Source: Epithemia pelagica (lineage: Eukaryota; Bacillariophyta; Bacillariophyceae; Surirellales; Surirellaceae). Taken from it: a stretch of DNA of 64,000 bases. The notes beneath the pieces are model-generated. The model worked only from the letters and a program-made list of their open reading frames with translations. It had not been told where the DNA came from and did no database searches. Position numbers and translations under genes: made by a program. This document shows positions 31,394 through 42,018 of this stretch, in pieces. The stretch covers positions 1,984,001 through 2,048,000 of the forward strand of contig OX337228.1 in the NCBI GenBank assembly GCA_946965045.2, in the 5' to 3' direction. Each line of letters begins with the position of its first letter. Position 1 is the stretch's first letter.

Positions 31394-33100
31394 TTAGGAA
31401 ACTGAACCACCCCTCAGCTTGCTAGCTCGCAACGGGTGGACGTTGGCTTGACCGTGCAAGTTGTTGGAGGATGGAGGTTTCTTTTCCAATACCCAATTTC
31501 CCATGAGACAGCAGCAATCCCCTTCCACTTTGATGCTTGCCGTCGAGCTGCGCTTGTAGACCAAGGGCGACGATTTTTCCACACCATCCGTACTGCTACC
31601 ACCCATGCTCAGGGCCATGACAGGGACCACAATTTTGGCATCCACGGCCGCGTCCGTGAGTGGATTCTCTCGTACCTGTTTCAACCCTCCTTCGTCCGCC
31701 ATGAGCGTCATTACGAATCGTTTCGGACGGAAGGTACGAATGACATTGCTGATCAAAGATTTGTACGAACTGACCTTCTGGTTCGTCTCAAACGAAGCGT
31801 AGGACGATCCTGACTCGGGTGTAATGTGAATTGTCGAGTACGAACGAAAGAGAATTGCATTCATGGAGTAACCACAGGGTTCAAAGGCTCGTGAATCAAT
31901 AACAGCCCCAGGACAAAGGGCGTTGATTCCACTCGCGGCAGTCTGTTCCGAGGAAATGCGTTTGGTCTGTTCTTCCTTGCTTTCATCAGGCCTGTTTGTG
32001 TCATACTGGTCATAATAAAATAGTTCGGCAACTTTTTCATGGACATCAAACATCATAATATTCAAGACACGATCCGTGTCAAGTTCCCCTGACGTGCGCA
32101 TGGTATGATCGGCCACAAAGACAAACCAGTGGTCACCCGTGACAGGTCCAAGAGTGTATCCATTTCCATCCAATCGTTCACACAAACCACGATGACTGGA
32201 GAGGTAATCCAGTTCCTGATGAAAGGACTGATGTGGAAAGGATTGATCACCAGGGAAATTGAAGTTTTTCCTTGAATAACCAATCCAATCAATTTCCAAG
32301 CCCAAACGACGGCCAATGTCAATCAAAATGCCGATGCAACGCAAGAGTGTGGTGGTACCACATGTCTTGAGCACCAACATGTACGGGTACACAAAAAGAG
32401 AGGACTCGGACAAGACGTAGGCGTCCAGGTATCGATTGGAGACGCAAGACAGAATGGTGCAACGAGCACGTTCGCAAATTCGATCCAAGTCGCTGCGAGG
32501 AAGTCGACGAAGCCCGACAGGAACCGGAGCGTCGGTAGATGGCGTAACCGCCGTACCTGAGACCTCACCAGGACTGGAGTCCACGTGCTCGTCGTGCACG
32601 CGACGAAATACTACCTCCAAGGTTTTTTCCGGGCCTTCAAATGTCCCCGTATAGTCCCGATCCAACAGATGGCCCGATTCATCATCGGAGGATTGGTGAA
32701 GTTGAGGAGGAGATTCAATACTATTGCTTACGTTGGTACGATCGCCGTTCAAGTGTTTCACAGAAAAGGGATGAGAGGCCTCATTGCTGGAGTTCTTCAC
32801 ACCCACCGACGTTGGTCCGCCATGGCCAAGCTCAGGAGTTGTCAACGTCATGACGATACTCAAGAGAGATGCGCGTTGAAATTGCCGTTGTTGAGAGACA
32901 CAATTAAGGGCTGCTAAGATGGGAAACTCTTGGCCCGCCCAGGAACAGCCAAGACGATGGGGACAACAAAAACAACCCGTGGAACAGGCTGTTAGAGCGA
33001 ACGACAGCCGGCCGACAAAACGAAAGGGAAACCAAACAACTAGTGAGAAGGTGAAGGTGAAATCGATATTCATTTTCGTTCCTTGGTCACGTACAAGCAT
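31394..33100 (-). CDS. AMD1: S-adenosylmethionine decarboxylase proenzyme
   Basis: Frame of 568 residues from ATG 33100; a second in-frame ATG at 32851 gives 485. The enzyme makes decarboxylated AdoMet, the aminopropyl donor for spermidine and spermine. Recognisable family blocks are FEGPEKTLEVVF, then YVLSESSLFVYPYMLVLKTC, in which Glu-Ser is the self-cleavage site that makes the pyruvoyl group (Ser 233 of the long form), and CGTTTLLRCI. NFNFPGDQSFPHQSF and GPVTGDHWFVFVADH follow. Animal enzymes cleave near residue 68, so even the short form has an N-terminal extension. The extra 83 residues of the long form are Cys/Phe-rich and may be a leader or a translated 5' UTR. AdoMetDC mRNAs of plants and animals are often controlled by upstream frames; no such element is proven here. 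Confidence 0.93.
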   Translation of the reverse strand: MLVRDQGTKMNIDFTFTFSLVVWFPFRFVGRLSFALTACSTGCFCCPHRLGCSWAGQEFPILAALNCVSQQRQFQRASLLSIVMTLTTPELGHGGPTSVGVKNSSNEASHPFSVKHLNGDRTNVSNSIESPPQLHQSSDDESGHLLDRDYTGTFEGPEKTLEVVFRRVHDEHVDSSPGEVSGTAVTPSTDAPVPVGLRRLPRSDLDRICERARCTILSCVSNRYLDAYVLSESSLFVYPYMLVLKTCGTTTLLRCIGILIDIGRRLGLEIDWIGYSRKNFNFPGDQSFPHQSFHQELDYLSSHRGLCERLDGNGYTLGPVTGDHWFVFVADHTMRTSGELDTDRVLNIMMFDVHEKVAELFYYDQYDTNRPDESKEEQTKRISSEQTAASGINALCPGAVIDSRAFEPCGYSMNAILFRSYSTIHITPESGSSYASFETNQKVSSYKSLISNVIRTFRPKRFVMTLMADEGGLKQVRENPLTDAAVDAKIVVPVMALSMGGSSTDGVEKSSPLVYKRSSTASIKVEGDCCCLMGNWVLEKKPPSSNNLHGQANVHPLRASKLRGGSVS

Positions 33101-33977
33101 ACAACGCTTCTAACGGAGCAACTACCAGCCTCCGAAGCTTCGAAGGTGGTAGAGGAAACCTGAAGATCCAACTCTATGCGTTGTAGGAGAGGTTCTGGAG
33201 AAGAGAGGCGATGTCCAATGGCCAATGGCCAATCAAAGAGCAACGAGCAAAGCACTAGGAGTACCTATGGTGTCTCTATGGTCTCTATGATGATTAGTGG
33301 TGCTAAAAAGTGAGCGTACTTTCGCGTCTGAGCATCTGACGTCACTATGAAGGAGTGTGTACCCCCCAGGCCCGTCGGCTTGCTTTTTTACGCGGTCCAC
33401 AAAGACCCACGTGTGTCGCGAGTCGCGAACGGACAACGGACGCGTTGTCATCATCATCATCATCTGTGGTGGTGGTGGTGGTCATACGGAGTAAATTATT
33501 TTCTCCCTCTTTCGGGTAGTAGATGGTAGCAGATCGCAGGAGTAGAGGTTTTGAGTTTGGACCGCTCCTACCAACTCCTAGGAAGATATGATCCTAGAAA
33601 AGCGAAACGATCCACGATGAACTTTGACGGAAGTGGTAGGATTACATGAAAGACTGACATCAACGAAAAGGTTTTGCATCTCTCTTGAAATTCTTTTTGC
33701 AAAGCTACAACATGCGCTTAGATTCACAAAGGGGCACTGCCTACTTGGAAAAGCCAGGCGGCCGAACATTAGACACGACATCCCTTGCCAAATATAACAG
33801 CTGCAATATCAGGGAGAGTTTGTATGGGGCAAGGCGCAAGGGCGAGTGTGTTTGGGAGATATCTGGCCACATGTTGTCTGGATAGCGCCTGTAAGGCTTT
33901 GTCCGCAAAACTCTTGAATTGTCAAAGAATTCTTCGGTTTTTGTTGCTTGATTATCTTCCATACAGCCCATCATACA
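33101..33977. other. Intergenic
   Basis: This 877-base stretch holds no protein-like frame. It contains short simple repeats: a CAT run followed by a GTG run near 33451-33482. Nothing else is supportable. Confidence 0.5.
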
Positions 33978-34328
33978 TCATATCATATCAATTCGGGTCC
34001 AAATTCTTTCATGTAAGTAGTAAATAATGAGTTTGGCCACAAATTCAATCAGACCAATCTGTAAGGCGGCTTCGACTTCACCTGTTACCAGCCATGCAAT
34101 GAAAGTGGTTGTCGATGTCGCCAGAAATCGCCATGTGATACCCTTGACCAGACTACGTGTATGTGAGTCTGAAGGCCGTGTTCCGGTGGCATTGCCATCC
34201 ATGGTCATGAGACCATCCTTGCCGTCCCCATCGTTCATACTGCTGTAATCGACACTGAGGGGAGCGGCTGCATCTGTTCGTCGACGGTGGGCATGGACTG
34301 CCAGAGTCGATTCAGAGACAGGTTCCAT
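33978..34328 (-). CDS. DUF2061 small membrane protein
   Basis: Frame of 116 residues from ATG 34328. The last 60 residues match the DUF2061 pattern: SLVKGITWRFLATSTTTFIA, then WLVTGEVEAALQIGLIEFVA, then KLIIYYLHERIW. Two hydrophobic helices are visible. In bacteria and algae this domain forms small integral membrane proteins, some linked to sulfur-assimilation genes, but the biochemical role is unknown. The first ~55 residues are polar and rich in Asp, Ser and Arg without a clear targeting signal. An upstream exon is possible. Confidence 0.8.
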   Translation of the reverse strand: MEPVSESTLAVHAHRRRTDAAAPLSVDYSSMNDGDGKDGLMTMDGNATGTRPSDSHTRSLVKGITWRFLATSTTTFIAWLVTGEVEAALQIGLIEFVAKLIIYYLHERIWTRIDMI

Positions 34329-35880
34329 GTTCCTCTGCGGTGGACACTTGCAATGGTTTGATGTATCATCCCAAAAGTTTATAGGACAGCACGTCCACCG
34401 TGTAGAACTGGTACATAAGCCACGTATGTAGGGGGTAGTACTAGGTATAAGCAGAAAAGAAAAGAAGGAATCTTAGTCTTATTCCCGTAATGTGGAGAGA
34501 GCAGAGACGAGAGGTTGTACTGCTCTTGCCTCTTGTGTCTTGGCATGAAGAATGAAAAATGAAGAGCTCGTCTCCTCGAGACAAGGGTGCTTCCCTGGTC
34601 TTCGTCATCTCATTATTAGGGACGACACCGGGGCTCTGAGTGTCCAACTGTGTTTGTCGAGAGCAGAAGTGCTTTCAACAGTGCCAGCAGGCATCATAGG
34701 TTATCATAGGTTTTGTTTGGTTTTGTTGTCTTGTCTGGTCGTCTTTTGTAGTTGTGTTGTTGCTCCTCTTCAGTTGTTGGATTGTTGCGTTTGGACAAGG
34801 GGTTGTTGATTGTTGCATAGGTTCTCTGGAGTGTTTCTGGCTCATCCAGGTAGTTAATTGTTGTTTTCGTCTTCATCAGGTTGTTGGTTTGGCTCTGGTA
34901 GGAAAGCTGGGGAAACAAGCCTGAAGAGCCAAGGGCACATTGCATACCAGCCTCATCTCTTTTTCTCAATGTTGCTGCAGTTGATTGTTGTTTTGGACAT
35001 TGTCTTGTACGTTCGGTGGAGTTGATTGTTGCGCTCGTTGTCGTGCTCGCTGCCATTGTCTCGTATGGGGAGTTGATGTTTTTGCGTAAAGAAGAAGCTT
35101 CCATCGACCAACATCCATGATGGTAGTCCATTGGGATCCATTCGATTGTCTTGGTGGTTCCTTCTCTGCGGTTGTTGCAATTGGCGGTTGGGTCAGAACA
35201 TTCCAGTTGATTGCCGCATGTCATTGTCGTGGCTCTCCTATGCCTCATGAATCGTAATGATGCCGGCGGTAACCATCTTCCACTTGATGGCCAGCATCTC
35301 CTCATTGAACTCTCCTCTGTACTAGCATCTTTATGTAAGCGAAGGCTTGTGCAAAAGCACCCGTGGGTCCTTGTCGTTGCGGTTTCTCGTCCTATGACAA
35401 GTACTCCCTCATGGGTATGTCCAGTCAAGCGTGATGCGAGGGTTTGTGAAATTCCCTTCTGCTACATACAGCGCTATCATGACCCGGACAGGTGTCCGCC
35501 AAACTATTGAGTAAAACTTGTCACTTCTTTTGCTCGTAGGCTATGGTACAGCGATCCTGTGCTGTGGCGCTAGGTTAGGTACTGATCATCAAGATTTCTA
35601 GGACTTCTGTCCGGTAATTTTTTCCGATATCCCTAAGTTTGTCCTATAAATTAGGGCTAATGGCGGACCTTACGGAGTGGCCTTTGTGATGGCGTTGGAA
35701 TTGTTGCGCCGAAGAACACAACCTCACGGTCGCATGGCAATGAAGTACATACCTCGCTATTAAAATTTCGGAAATAACTGTTGAGTTGTATAACTGCCAA
35801 GATTCCCTACATTTTTTGCGTTGATGACTGACGCCCCCCAATATCCCAAGTTGTGACAGAACCAGAGCCCAAAGATAAGG
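34329..35880. other. Intergenic with degenerate TTG-rich repeats
   Basis: In this 1,552-base stretch I see no convincing gene. Between about 34700 and 35070 the + strand is rich in GTTGTTGATTGTTG-like imperfect repeats, which create a spurious Asn/Thr-rich frame on the minus strand (34694-35428). That frame opens with TTG and has no family resemblance. AT-rich sequence near 35600-35660 may be a 3' flank. Confidence 0.5.
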
Positions 35881-37523
35881 ATGGCCTCTAACAATGAAGC
35901 GGCAACGTCCCCGAGCTATCATTTCATGGTAGTGGTGTTAGGTAAGTGAACATGTACCACACAGAATAGACCACTTGTCCGATCCGTGCATGATGGTCCT
36001 TCTCACGCTGCCATTTGCTTCTTTGTGCTAACCCTTTAGGAGATTTGGGACGGTCTCCACGGATGCAATATCATGTCTTGTCACTACTACAGGCTGGTCA
36101 TTTTGTCACGTTTATTGGATACACGGGCGAGCAGTTGGTTCCACCATTGTTGAAATACGCACCCAAATCTGTGATTGGGGAGGATGCGGCCAAGAACCGT
36201 GACCACCCTCCGACTTTGCGGGTGATTCGATTTCCGGCCCCTAAAGTGGACATTCTTCGATCCAATCCACTCTTGTTGCCTTTGTACTTTGCATGGAGGG
36301 CCATTACCTTGACCTTTCTTTTGATCATGGCGCTGTCGTTTGTCAAACCCGCTCCTCTTTTGTCGACGGGCGAAAAAGTGAAGCCACAAGCCATTTTAAT
36401 GCAGAATCCGCCTGCGATTCCAATCTTGATGCTTATGGTTACCTACAAGTTCTTTACGGGGGCCAAGCTTGTAATTGATTGGCACAACCTTGGCTACTCC
36501 ATGATTGAAAAACAATACACAACATTTCGGGCATTTGGCCGCTGGTATGAACAAACCTTTGCCCCCTTTGCCGACGGACACTTGACCGTTACCAAAGCCT
36601 TGCAGAACTTTTTGAAGAATGAATTGAAAATTGAGAACGAAAACTGTAGCGTTGTACATGATTGCCCACCGTCAATCTTCCGATTGCGAACACTGGCAGA
36701 GCAACATCGAATCTTGGAAGGAGCACATTCACAATTGATGAAAGCGTTGACAGATAACAAAGTTGATTGGCCAGAAGTCAAGCAAAGTCCCTCCCTAGAA
36801 GAGACTAAATCAACCCTTTTGACGGAGCCAGTGCCCCGACGACCTGGAAAATTTCAGCCCCGGTCTCAGCGGCCTGCCTTTTTGATTTCTAGCACCAGTT
36901 GGACGGCCGACGAAGATATGGACATTTTAATTGATGCCTTGCAACTGATCGATAAGAATATTCAATCTACTAGAAGTCCCTTGCGCATCATATGTGCAAT
37001 TACGGGGAAGGGGCCACTGAAACAACATTACGAAGACATCATTGCTCAAAAGACTTGGAAATCTGTCGTTGTCACTACCATGTGGATGGAGCCAGAGGAT
37101 TATCCAACGTTCTTGGCAACGGCGGATGTTGGAATATCACTCCATACATCTACATCCGGCCTCGATCTCCCTATAAAAATACTGGACTATTTTGGTTGCG
37201 AGGTTCCTGTCTGTGCCTATCGATTCCCTTGTTTAAATGAACTGGTACAGGACGATGTCAATGGCCGGACATTTGAGAAGGCAGACGAACTGTCCGAGAT
37301 CCTCGTTGAACTGTTGGAACCACTGGCATCTTCCAAACGAGGCGATCACCTTGCAAATCACGACTTTGGAGAGTTGCAGCGGTATTCGATGCAAGTCCAA
37401 GGACAATTGCTTTGGAGCGAAAACTGGCCCAAGAATGCATGGCCCGTCCTGGAACGAGCTGTACAAAGATCGTCATCCGCTTCGCGAGCCAAGGAGATGA
37501 CGGACAAACCTAAAGACGATTAA
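35881..37523 (+). CDS. ALG1: ALG1 chitobiosyldiphosphodolichol beta-1,4-mannosyltransferase
   Basis: Two exons: 35881-35941 and 36040-37523, with one 98-nt intron (donor GTAAGT, acceptor TTTAG). The product is 514 residues. The join gives YHFMVVVLGDLGRSPRMQYH, the hallmark N-terminus of ALG1. Later parts include VIDWHNLGYSMI, LTVTKALQNFL, and a C-terminal GT-B domain (ISSTSWTADEDMDILIDALQ, then LHTSTSGLDLPIKILDYFGC). ALG1 adds the first mannose to GlcNAc2-PP-dolichol on the cytosolic face of the ER. The internal hydrophobic stretch AITLTFLLIMALSFV may help membrane association. The typical N-terminal anchor of ALG1 is very short or absent here. Confidence 0.93.
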
Positions 37524-37736
37524 TGTGGCATGGGAGTTCTAGAGATATATCTTGTATGGTTGTCTTGTAGAATCTAAAAAGCGTGTTTTCTAAACGTTCT
37601 GCTGCATTTGTCATGAGGTTATAGGAGTAGAAGACTGCAATTAAGCTTAACTATAGTAGCTAGAGGAGCGCTAGCAGGAGCTTTTGGTACGTTCAGAACG
37701 CACAAAATCTACTCCTACGAAAAAATCTTGTTGACC

Positions 37737-39107
37737 ATGACCATCGTGTCAGCAAGAGAATCACATCAAAAAGCGAAATTCCGCGTAAAGACGGTATCCA
37801 GCGAAACGCAAGAGGAAACAGAACTGGAATGCCAACCATACTTTGTTGACTTCGCGTCTCTACCTCAAAGTCAACTCCAGCATTTGCGAGAATGTGGTCT
37901 CCTGCACGAGGATTTGGTGAATGTGCGTTTGATCGCCGACCGGCACATTCAGTATTTGCAGCAGACGTGGGATACAGAGCAAAATCTACGGCCTAGTTTT
38001 GTGAGCTTGGATGCCAGTCGACCATGGATGCTTTACTGGACCTTACATGGATGTGATTTACTCAACCATACGCCGTCCGATCACGACTGTTTGTTGATCT
38101 TGAACACATTGAAAGCATGCTGGACGAACGCCACGCCAACTTCCGGAGGATTCGGTGGTGGACCGACTCAAATGCCTCATGCGGCGACAACCTATGCGGC
38201 CGTTTTGGCTCTCTGTATCTTGGCGAGTGATCATTCCACGGGGAAACCCTACGCGAAGCAAGCGCTCGAGTATTTGGACAGCATCCGAGAACCATTATTT
38301 GCATGGATGATGACGTTACGAGAACCCGATGCAGCGTCGTCGGGTTTTTCCGTTCGAATGCAACATGATGGAGAAATTGACGTTCGGGCGTCCTATTGTG
38401 TGGTTGCGGTTGCCAAACTCCTTGGAATTCTGCGACCATCCTTGACCGAGGGTCTGGCCCAATATGTTATTTCATGTCAAACATACGAAGGCGGATTTGG
38501 TGGAGAACCCTGGTCAGAAGCGCACGGGGGATACACGTTTTGTGCCATTGCTGCCTTGTACCTTCTCGGTCACTTTAATCCTGATAGCAAGAGCAGTACT
38601 GGGAATCAGCAACTGGACATAGAATCACTGACGCAGTGGCTCACCTCAAGGCAAATGGCATACGAGGGAGGTTTCAGTGGACGAAGCAACAAGCTAGTAG
38701 ATGGGTGTTATAGTTTCTGGCAGGGTGGGGCTGTTGCTATTGTATCGGCAGTGCATTCCTCACCTCCATCGTCGAAAGTCGGCACTGCGACGGAGCCAGA
38801 GGATCCATGGTTGTCGGGCACAGTGGACCAAGACGCGTTACTGATGGACGAAGGCATGTTGGAACGATATATTTTGCTCTGTGCACAAGATGTCACGGGT
38901 GGTCTACGCGACAAGCCGAGTAAACGGCGTGATTTTTACCATACCTGTTACAACTTGAGTGGATTGTCCGTGGTCCAACAGTGTTCCGGAGTGAGCTTTG
39001 GTCATCCCACCCAATCTCGTGTTGCCCAAACCCACCCTTGTTACAATATCCGCCTGGATCGTGTCAAAGCCATTTTGGAACATTATCGCAGTATAATAAA
39101 TAAATAG
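37737..39107 (+). CDS. FNTB: Protein farnesyltransferase subunit beta
   Basis: Single exon, 456 residues from ATG 37737; the frame opens three codons earlier with TTG. The repeated prenyltransferase alpha-barrel motifs are clear: GGFGGGPTQMPHAATTYAAV, YEGGFGGEPWSEAHGGYTF, YEGGFSGRSNKLVDGCYSFW and GGLRDKPSKRRDFYHTCYNL. Zinc ligands are visible as Asp and Cys in VDGCYSFW and His in FYHTCYNL. With an alpha subunit encoded elsewhere, the enzyme attaches farnesyl to CaaX-box cysteines of small GTPases and other proteins. The repeat with Tyr before GGFGG and the overall length favour farnesyltransferase over geranylgeranyltransferase beta subunits. No targeting signal is seen. Confidence 0.94.
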   Translation: MTIVSARESHQKAKFRVKTVSSETQEETELECQPYFVDFASLPQSQLQHLRECGLLHEDLVNVRLIADRHIQYLQQTWDTEQNLRPSFVSLDASRPWMLYWTLHGCDLLNHTPSDHDCLLILNTLKACWTNATPTSGGFGGGPTQMPHAATTYAAVLALCILASDHSTGKPYAKQALEYLDSIREPLFAWMMTLREPDAASSGFSVRMQHDGEIDVRASYCVVAVAKLLGILRPSLTEGLAQYVISCQTYEGGFGGEPWSEAHGGYTFCAIAALYLLGHFNPDSKSSTGNQQLDIESLTQWLTSRQMAYEGGFSGRSNKLVDGCYSFWQGGAVAIVSAVHSSPPSSKVGTATEPEDPWLSGTVDQDALLMDEGMLERYILLCAQDVTGGLRDKPSKRRDFYHTCYNLSGLSVVQQCSGVSFGHPTQSRVAQTHPCYNIRLDRVKAILEHYRSIINK

Positions 39108-39213
39108 CGCCACGCTTACCAAATTGATCCAATGGAATCAAATAAGAACATTGTTCCAGCGACAAAATGACCATGTCTTCTACTCGTTCTTGTCATTACT
39201 ATCGTTTATCGAG

Positions 39214-39969
39214 TCAATGACCTGGAGATTTGGCGCAAAGACACCCAATTGTAGGATCCTGGCCACATTGGGCGGCAAACGTTTCGATCCCCCAGCAAAT
39301 GGTCGCAAATGGCAAGACATCGGTAAAGGGTAGAATTTCTTCGGCCAGCTCCACAAAAAAGGCTACATTGCTCCCCCCAAACAGGGTACGAATCTGGTAG
39401 GCCGCAAAGGGAGCAAACAAGACGTCGACCACCTCCCCATAAATTGGCACCAACTCGGATGCCGATCCAGCCAGATCAATGGCAATACAAATTGCGAGTT
39501 TGGACAAATCAATCGACTTTGTAATTCCCGATCCTTCTCGAGGAGCGCTTTGACTCAACCGGGAGGAAGCGTCGAACTCGTTGAGTACAATCGATGAATT
39601 TTGGATGGCAATGGCAACCACGACGGCAAAGACAACCGCTGCAAGGAGTTGACTTGCCAAGATGATAACCAATTGTGCTTTCAAGTTTACCCAATATGCA
39701 GTAGACTTCACCACTGGATTCGTGATGGAACTGCCATCAAAGACTGGAACGACCGATGTGACCAAAGACGACGAACCCACACTCCAAAGGTGATGAGGAT
39801 CGAAGGACACTGGCAAACTAGTCATGGACCGTCGTGGGGTCCTGTCAACACGTCGATCTCTCCTTTCTTTGGACATGCATCCGATGTTATGGTTTGGAGT
39901 GAACGAATATACTCTCCATGATAGCATCAGTGCAAGTACTAGTATGGACGATCGCATCATTGTTGTCAT
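39214..39969 (-). CDS. Plastid-targeted membrane protein, function unknown
   Basis: Start taken at ATG 39969 (MTTMMRSSILVLALMLSWRV), giving 251 residues. The frame opens earlier with GTG, but that part overlaps the promoter side. The N-terminus is a signal peptide ending VYS-FTPNHN. A Phe just after the cleavage site followed by a basic, Ser/Arg-rich stretch is typical of bipartite leaders to complex plastids. One clear transmembrane helix follows (LVIILASQLLAAVVFAVVVA). The C-terminal half (GEVVDVLFAPFAAYQIRTLF, then EEILPFTDVLPFATICWGIE) resembles uncharacterised plastid membrane proteins of plants and algae. No function can be given. It is divergent from CCT theta. Confidence 0.72.
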   Translation of the reverse strand: MTTMMRSSILVLALMLSWRVYSFTPNHNIGCMSKERRDRRVDRTPRRSMTSLPVSFDPHHLWSVGSSSLVTSVVPVFDGSSITNPVVKSTAYWVNLKAQLVIILASQLLAAVVFAVVVAIAIQNSSIVLNEFDASSRLSQSAPREGSGITKSIDLSKLAICIAIDLAGSASELVPIYGEVVDVLFAPFAAYQIRTLFGGSNVAFFVELAEEILPFTDVLPFATICWGIETFAAQCGQDPTIGCLCAKSPGH

Positions 39970-40225
39970 GGTCTCCTCCTTTGCAGATCTTTGCGATCTT
40001 TGTGGGAAAAACCATTTGACACTGCCACGTGGCACATGGAAAGGAGGAGTAGTCGCGAGTCGCGATTCCGCCTGTCCCTCCCCCGCGTCTCAAAGAGCAT
40101 TGCTCCAAACTCCAACTCGTTCCTCATTTTTCTCCAACCCACTTTGGTTGACGAAGACGACCGTCACCCACACCGAGACTCTTGGAAACGCAATCGGCTT
40201 GAAGGAACCAAACACTGTCCTCATC
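39970..40225. promoter_or_regulatory. Presumed bidirectional promoter region
   Basis: Only 256 bases separate the ATGs of the plastid protein (minus) and CCT theta (plus), so both promoters and leaders must lie here or overlap the neighbouring gene. The CCT frame is open upstream to 39824, antisense to the plastid gene, but lacks family sequence there. No individual motif is claimed. Confidence 0.4.
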
Positions 40226-41920
40226 ATGTCGTCCATGGCCTACAACTCTGCAGCCGGTCTTTCCGGTATGCTGAAAGAGGGAACCCGGCACATGCAGGAG
40301 TACGGGGACGATGGAAGCGTGGTTATGCGCAACATTGACGCTTGTCTCCAGTTGTCGCGACAAATGTTGACGTCGAGTTTGGGTCCACAGGGACGTTGTA
40401 AACTCGTGGTGAATCACTTGCAGAAGATTATTGTAACGGCGGATTGTGCGGCGATTCTCAAGGAAGTTCAGATTCAGCATCCCGCAGCCAGCTTGCTCAG
40501 TATGACCGTACAAAAGCAAAAGACGGAATGTGGCGATGCCACCAACTTTTGCTTGAGCTTTGCTGGAGAGCTGTTGTGGCAGACCGCTCTTCTAATTCAA
40601 AAAATGACTTGGCAGCAGACGGCTCCGGAAATCATTGCCGGATTTCAGCATTCACTCAAGCTATGTTTAGAAGAGTTCTTTCCACAGACTGTGGCGGTAA
40701 CCATCGCGGATATGGACAAGAAAGAGAATCTGATGAAAATAATAACGCCAGTTTGGCAATCCAAGCAGTACGGAACGGAAACCTCCATGGCGTCTTTGGT
40801 AGCAGACGCTTGCATGCTCGTGTATCCCGAAGGTTCCAAAGGATCCTTTCCAGCAGCATCGATTCGAACAGTCCCAATTCTTGGCGCTGGCGTTCAACAG
40901 TCTGTATTGATTGAAGGATACGTTGCCACTCGTGGACTACAATCTGTCAAAAAGTCTGCTTCCAACTGCAAGATTGCTGTCTTTGCAAGTGGGATCGAGG
41001 CAAGTAGCACGGAAGCAAAAGGAACTGTGGTAATGAAAACGGCCGAGGACCTCATGACCTACAACAAGAGTGAAGAACTCAAAATGCAAGAAATCATACA
41101 AGGTCTTTCCGACGCAGGCATTCAAGTCGTGGTGAGTGGAGGGGCTGTGTCCGATATGGCAATGCACTTCATTGACAAGTACAATTTGGTGTGTTTGCGC
41201 GTCAGCTCCAAGTGGGAACTGCGTCGACTTTGTCAAGCCGTGGGTGCCACAGCCCTGGTGCGACTTGGAACGCCCATGCCAGAAGAAATGGGTTTCGCCG
41301 AGACAGTCAAGCAACAGGAACTGGGAGACAGGACCGTGACAGTGTTTGCCAATTCCACAGGGGAATCCAAACTGGCCACCATTGTGTTGAGAGCCTTTAC
41401 CCGAACCTTGTTGGCAGATCTGGAACGTGCAGTGGACGATGGCGTACAAGTGATTGCCCAGGCAGTCAAGGACTGTAACAGAAATGGAGTAGCGCGATTG
41501 TGCTATGGAGGTGGATGCTCCGAAATGGCTTTGTCCGTCCGGTTGCAACAAGCGGCGCAAAAGGTCCCTGGATTACAACAATATGCCATGCAAGCCTTTG
41601 CTCAGGCATTGTGGGTGGTACCTCGTACTCTGGCCGAAAACGCGGGACACAAGGCAACGATTACCCTGGCTCACTTACAAGCAGCTCACTCCACTAGTGT
41701 CAGCGACGGATCCGATGGTGCCATTTGTGACGTGGGCATCGACATTGAAGAAGACTCGGCGAATGGTGTTTGTGGAATGGCCGAAGGTGGAGTCCTTGAT
41801 TTGGTAGCCACGAAACAGTCTGCGCTTCGTTTGGCTGTGGATACGGTTACAACCATTCTCAAAATTGATCAAATCATTATGAGCAAACAAGCCGGGGGGC
41901 CTAACCCAAGCGGTCCGTAA
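40226..41920 (+). CDS. CCT8: T-complex protein 1 subunit theta (CCT8)
   Basis: Single exon, 564 residues from ATG 40226 (MSSMAYNSAAGLSGMLKEGT). This group II chaperonin subunit is part of the cytosolic TRiC/CCT ring that folds actin, tubulin and other proteins. It aligns along its whole length with CCT theta: VMRNIDACLQLSRQM, KLVVNHLQKIIVTADCAAIL, EVQIQHPAASLLSM, SKWELRRLCQAVGATALVRL, VLRAFTRTLLADLERAVDDG and KIDQIIMSKQAGGPNPSGP at the end. The nucleotide-binding motif usually written GDGT reads GDATNF, and the GGGA motif reads GGGCSEMAL. These changes may weaken ATPase activity. Confidence 0.95.
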   Translation: MSSMAYNSAAGLSGMLKEGTRHMQEYGDDGSVVMRNIDACLQLSRQMLTSSLGPQGRCKLVVNHLQKIIVTADCAAILKEVQIQHPAASLLSMTVQKQKTECGDATNFCLSFAGELLWQTALLIQKMTWQQTAPEIIAGFQHSLKLCLEEFFPQTVAVTIADMDKKENLMKIITPVWQSKQYGTETSMASLVADACMLVYPEGSKGSFPAASIRTVPILGAGVQQSVLIEGYVATRGLQSVKKSASNCKIAVFASGIEASSTEAKGTVVMKTAEDLMTYNKSEELKMQEIIQGLSDAGIQVVVSGGAVSDMAMHFIDKYNLVCLRVSSKWELRRLCQAVGATALVRLGTPMPEEMGFAETVKQQELGDRTVTVFANSTGESKLATIVLRAFTRTLLADLERAVDDGVQVIAQAVKDCNRNGVARLCYGGGCSEMALSVRLQQAAQKVPGLQQYAMQAFAQALWVVPRTLAENAGHKATITLAHLQAAHSTSVSDGSDGAICDVGIDIEEDSANGVCGMAEGGVLDLVATKQSALRLAVDTVTTILKIDQIIMSKQAGGPNPSGP

Positions 41921-42018
41921 TATAGTAAGCAATGAATAAGGTATGATAATATGGCAACTGTTATAGACTTGATATTCTCAACTGAAAGATAGTCGCTTGC
42001 GTCCTCTCCGTTTGAGGT

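Noticed and set aside
34694-35428. Minus-strand frame of ~244 codons, Asn/Thr-rich
   Set aside because: It opens only with TTG, has no family resemblance, and arises from imperfect GTTGTTGATTG repeats on the other strand.
39824-40225. N-terminal extension of the CCT theta frame
   Set aside because: The extra 134 residues are antisense to the plastid protein gene, do not resemble CCT, and a good family-like start exists at 40226.
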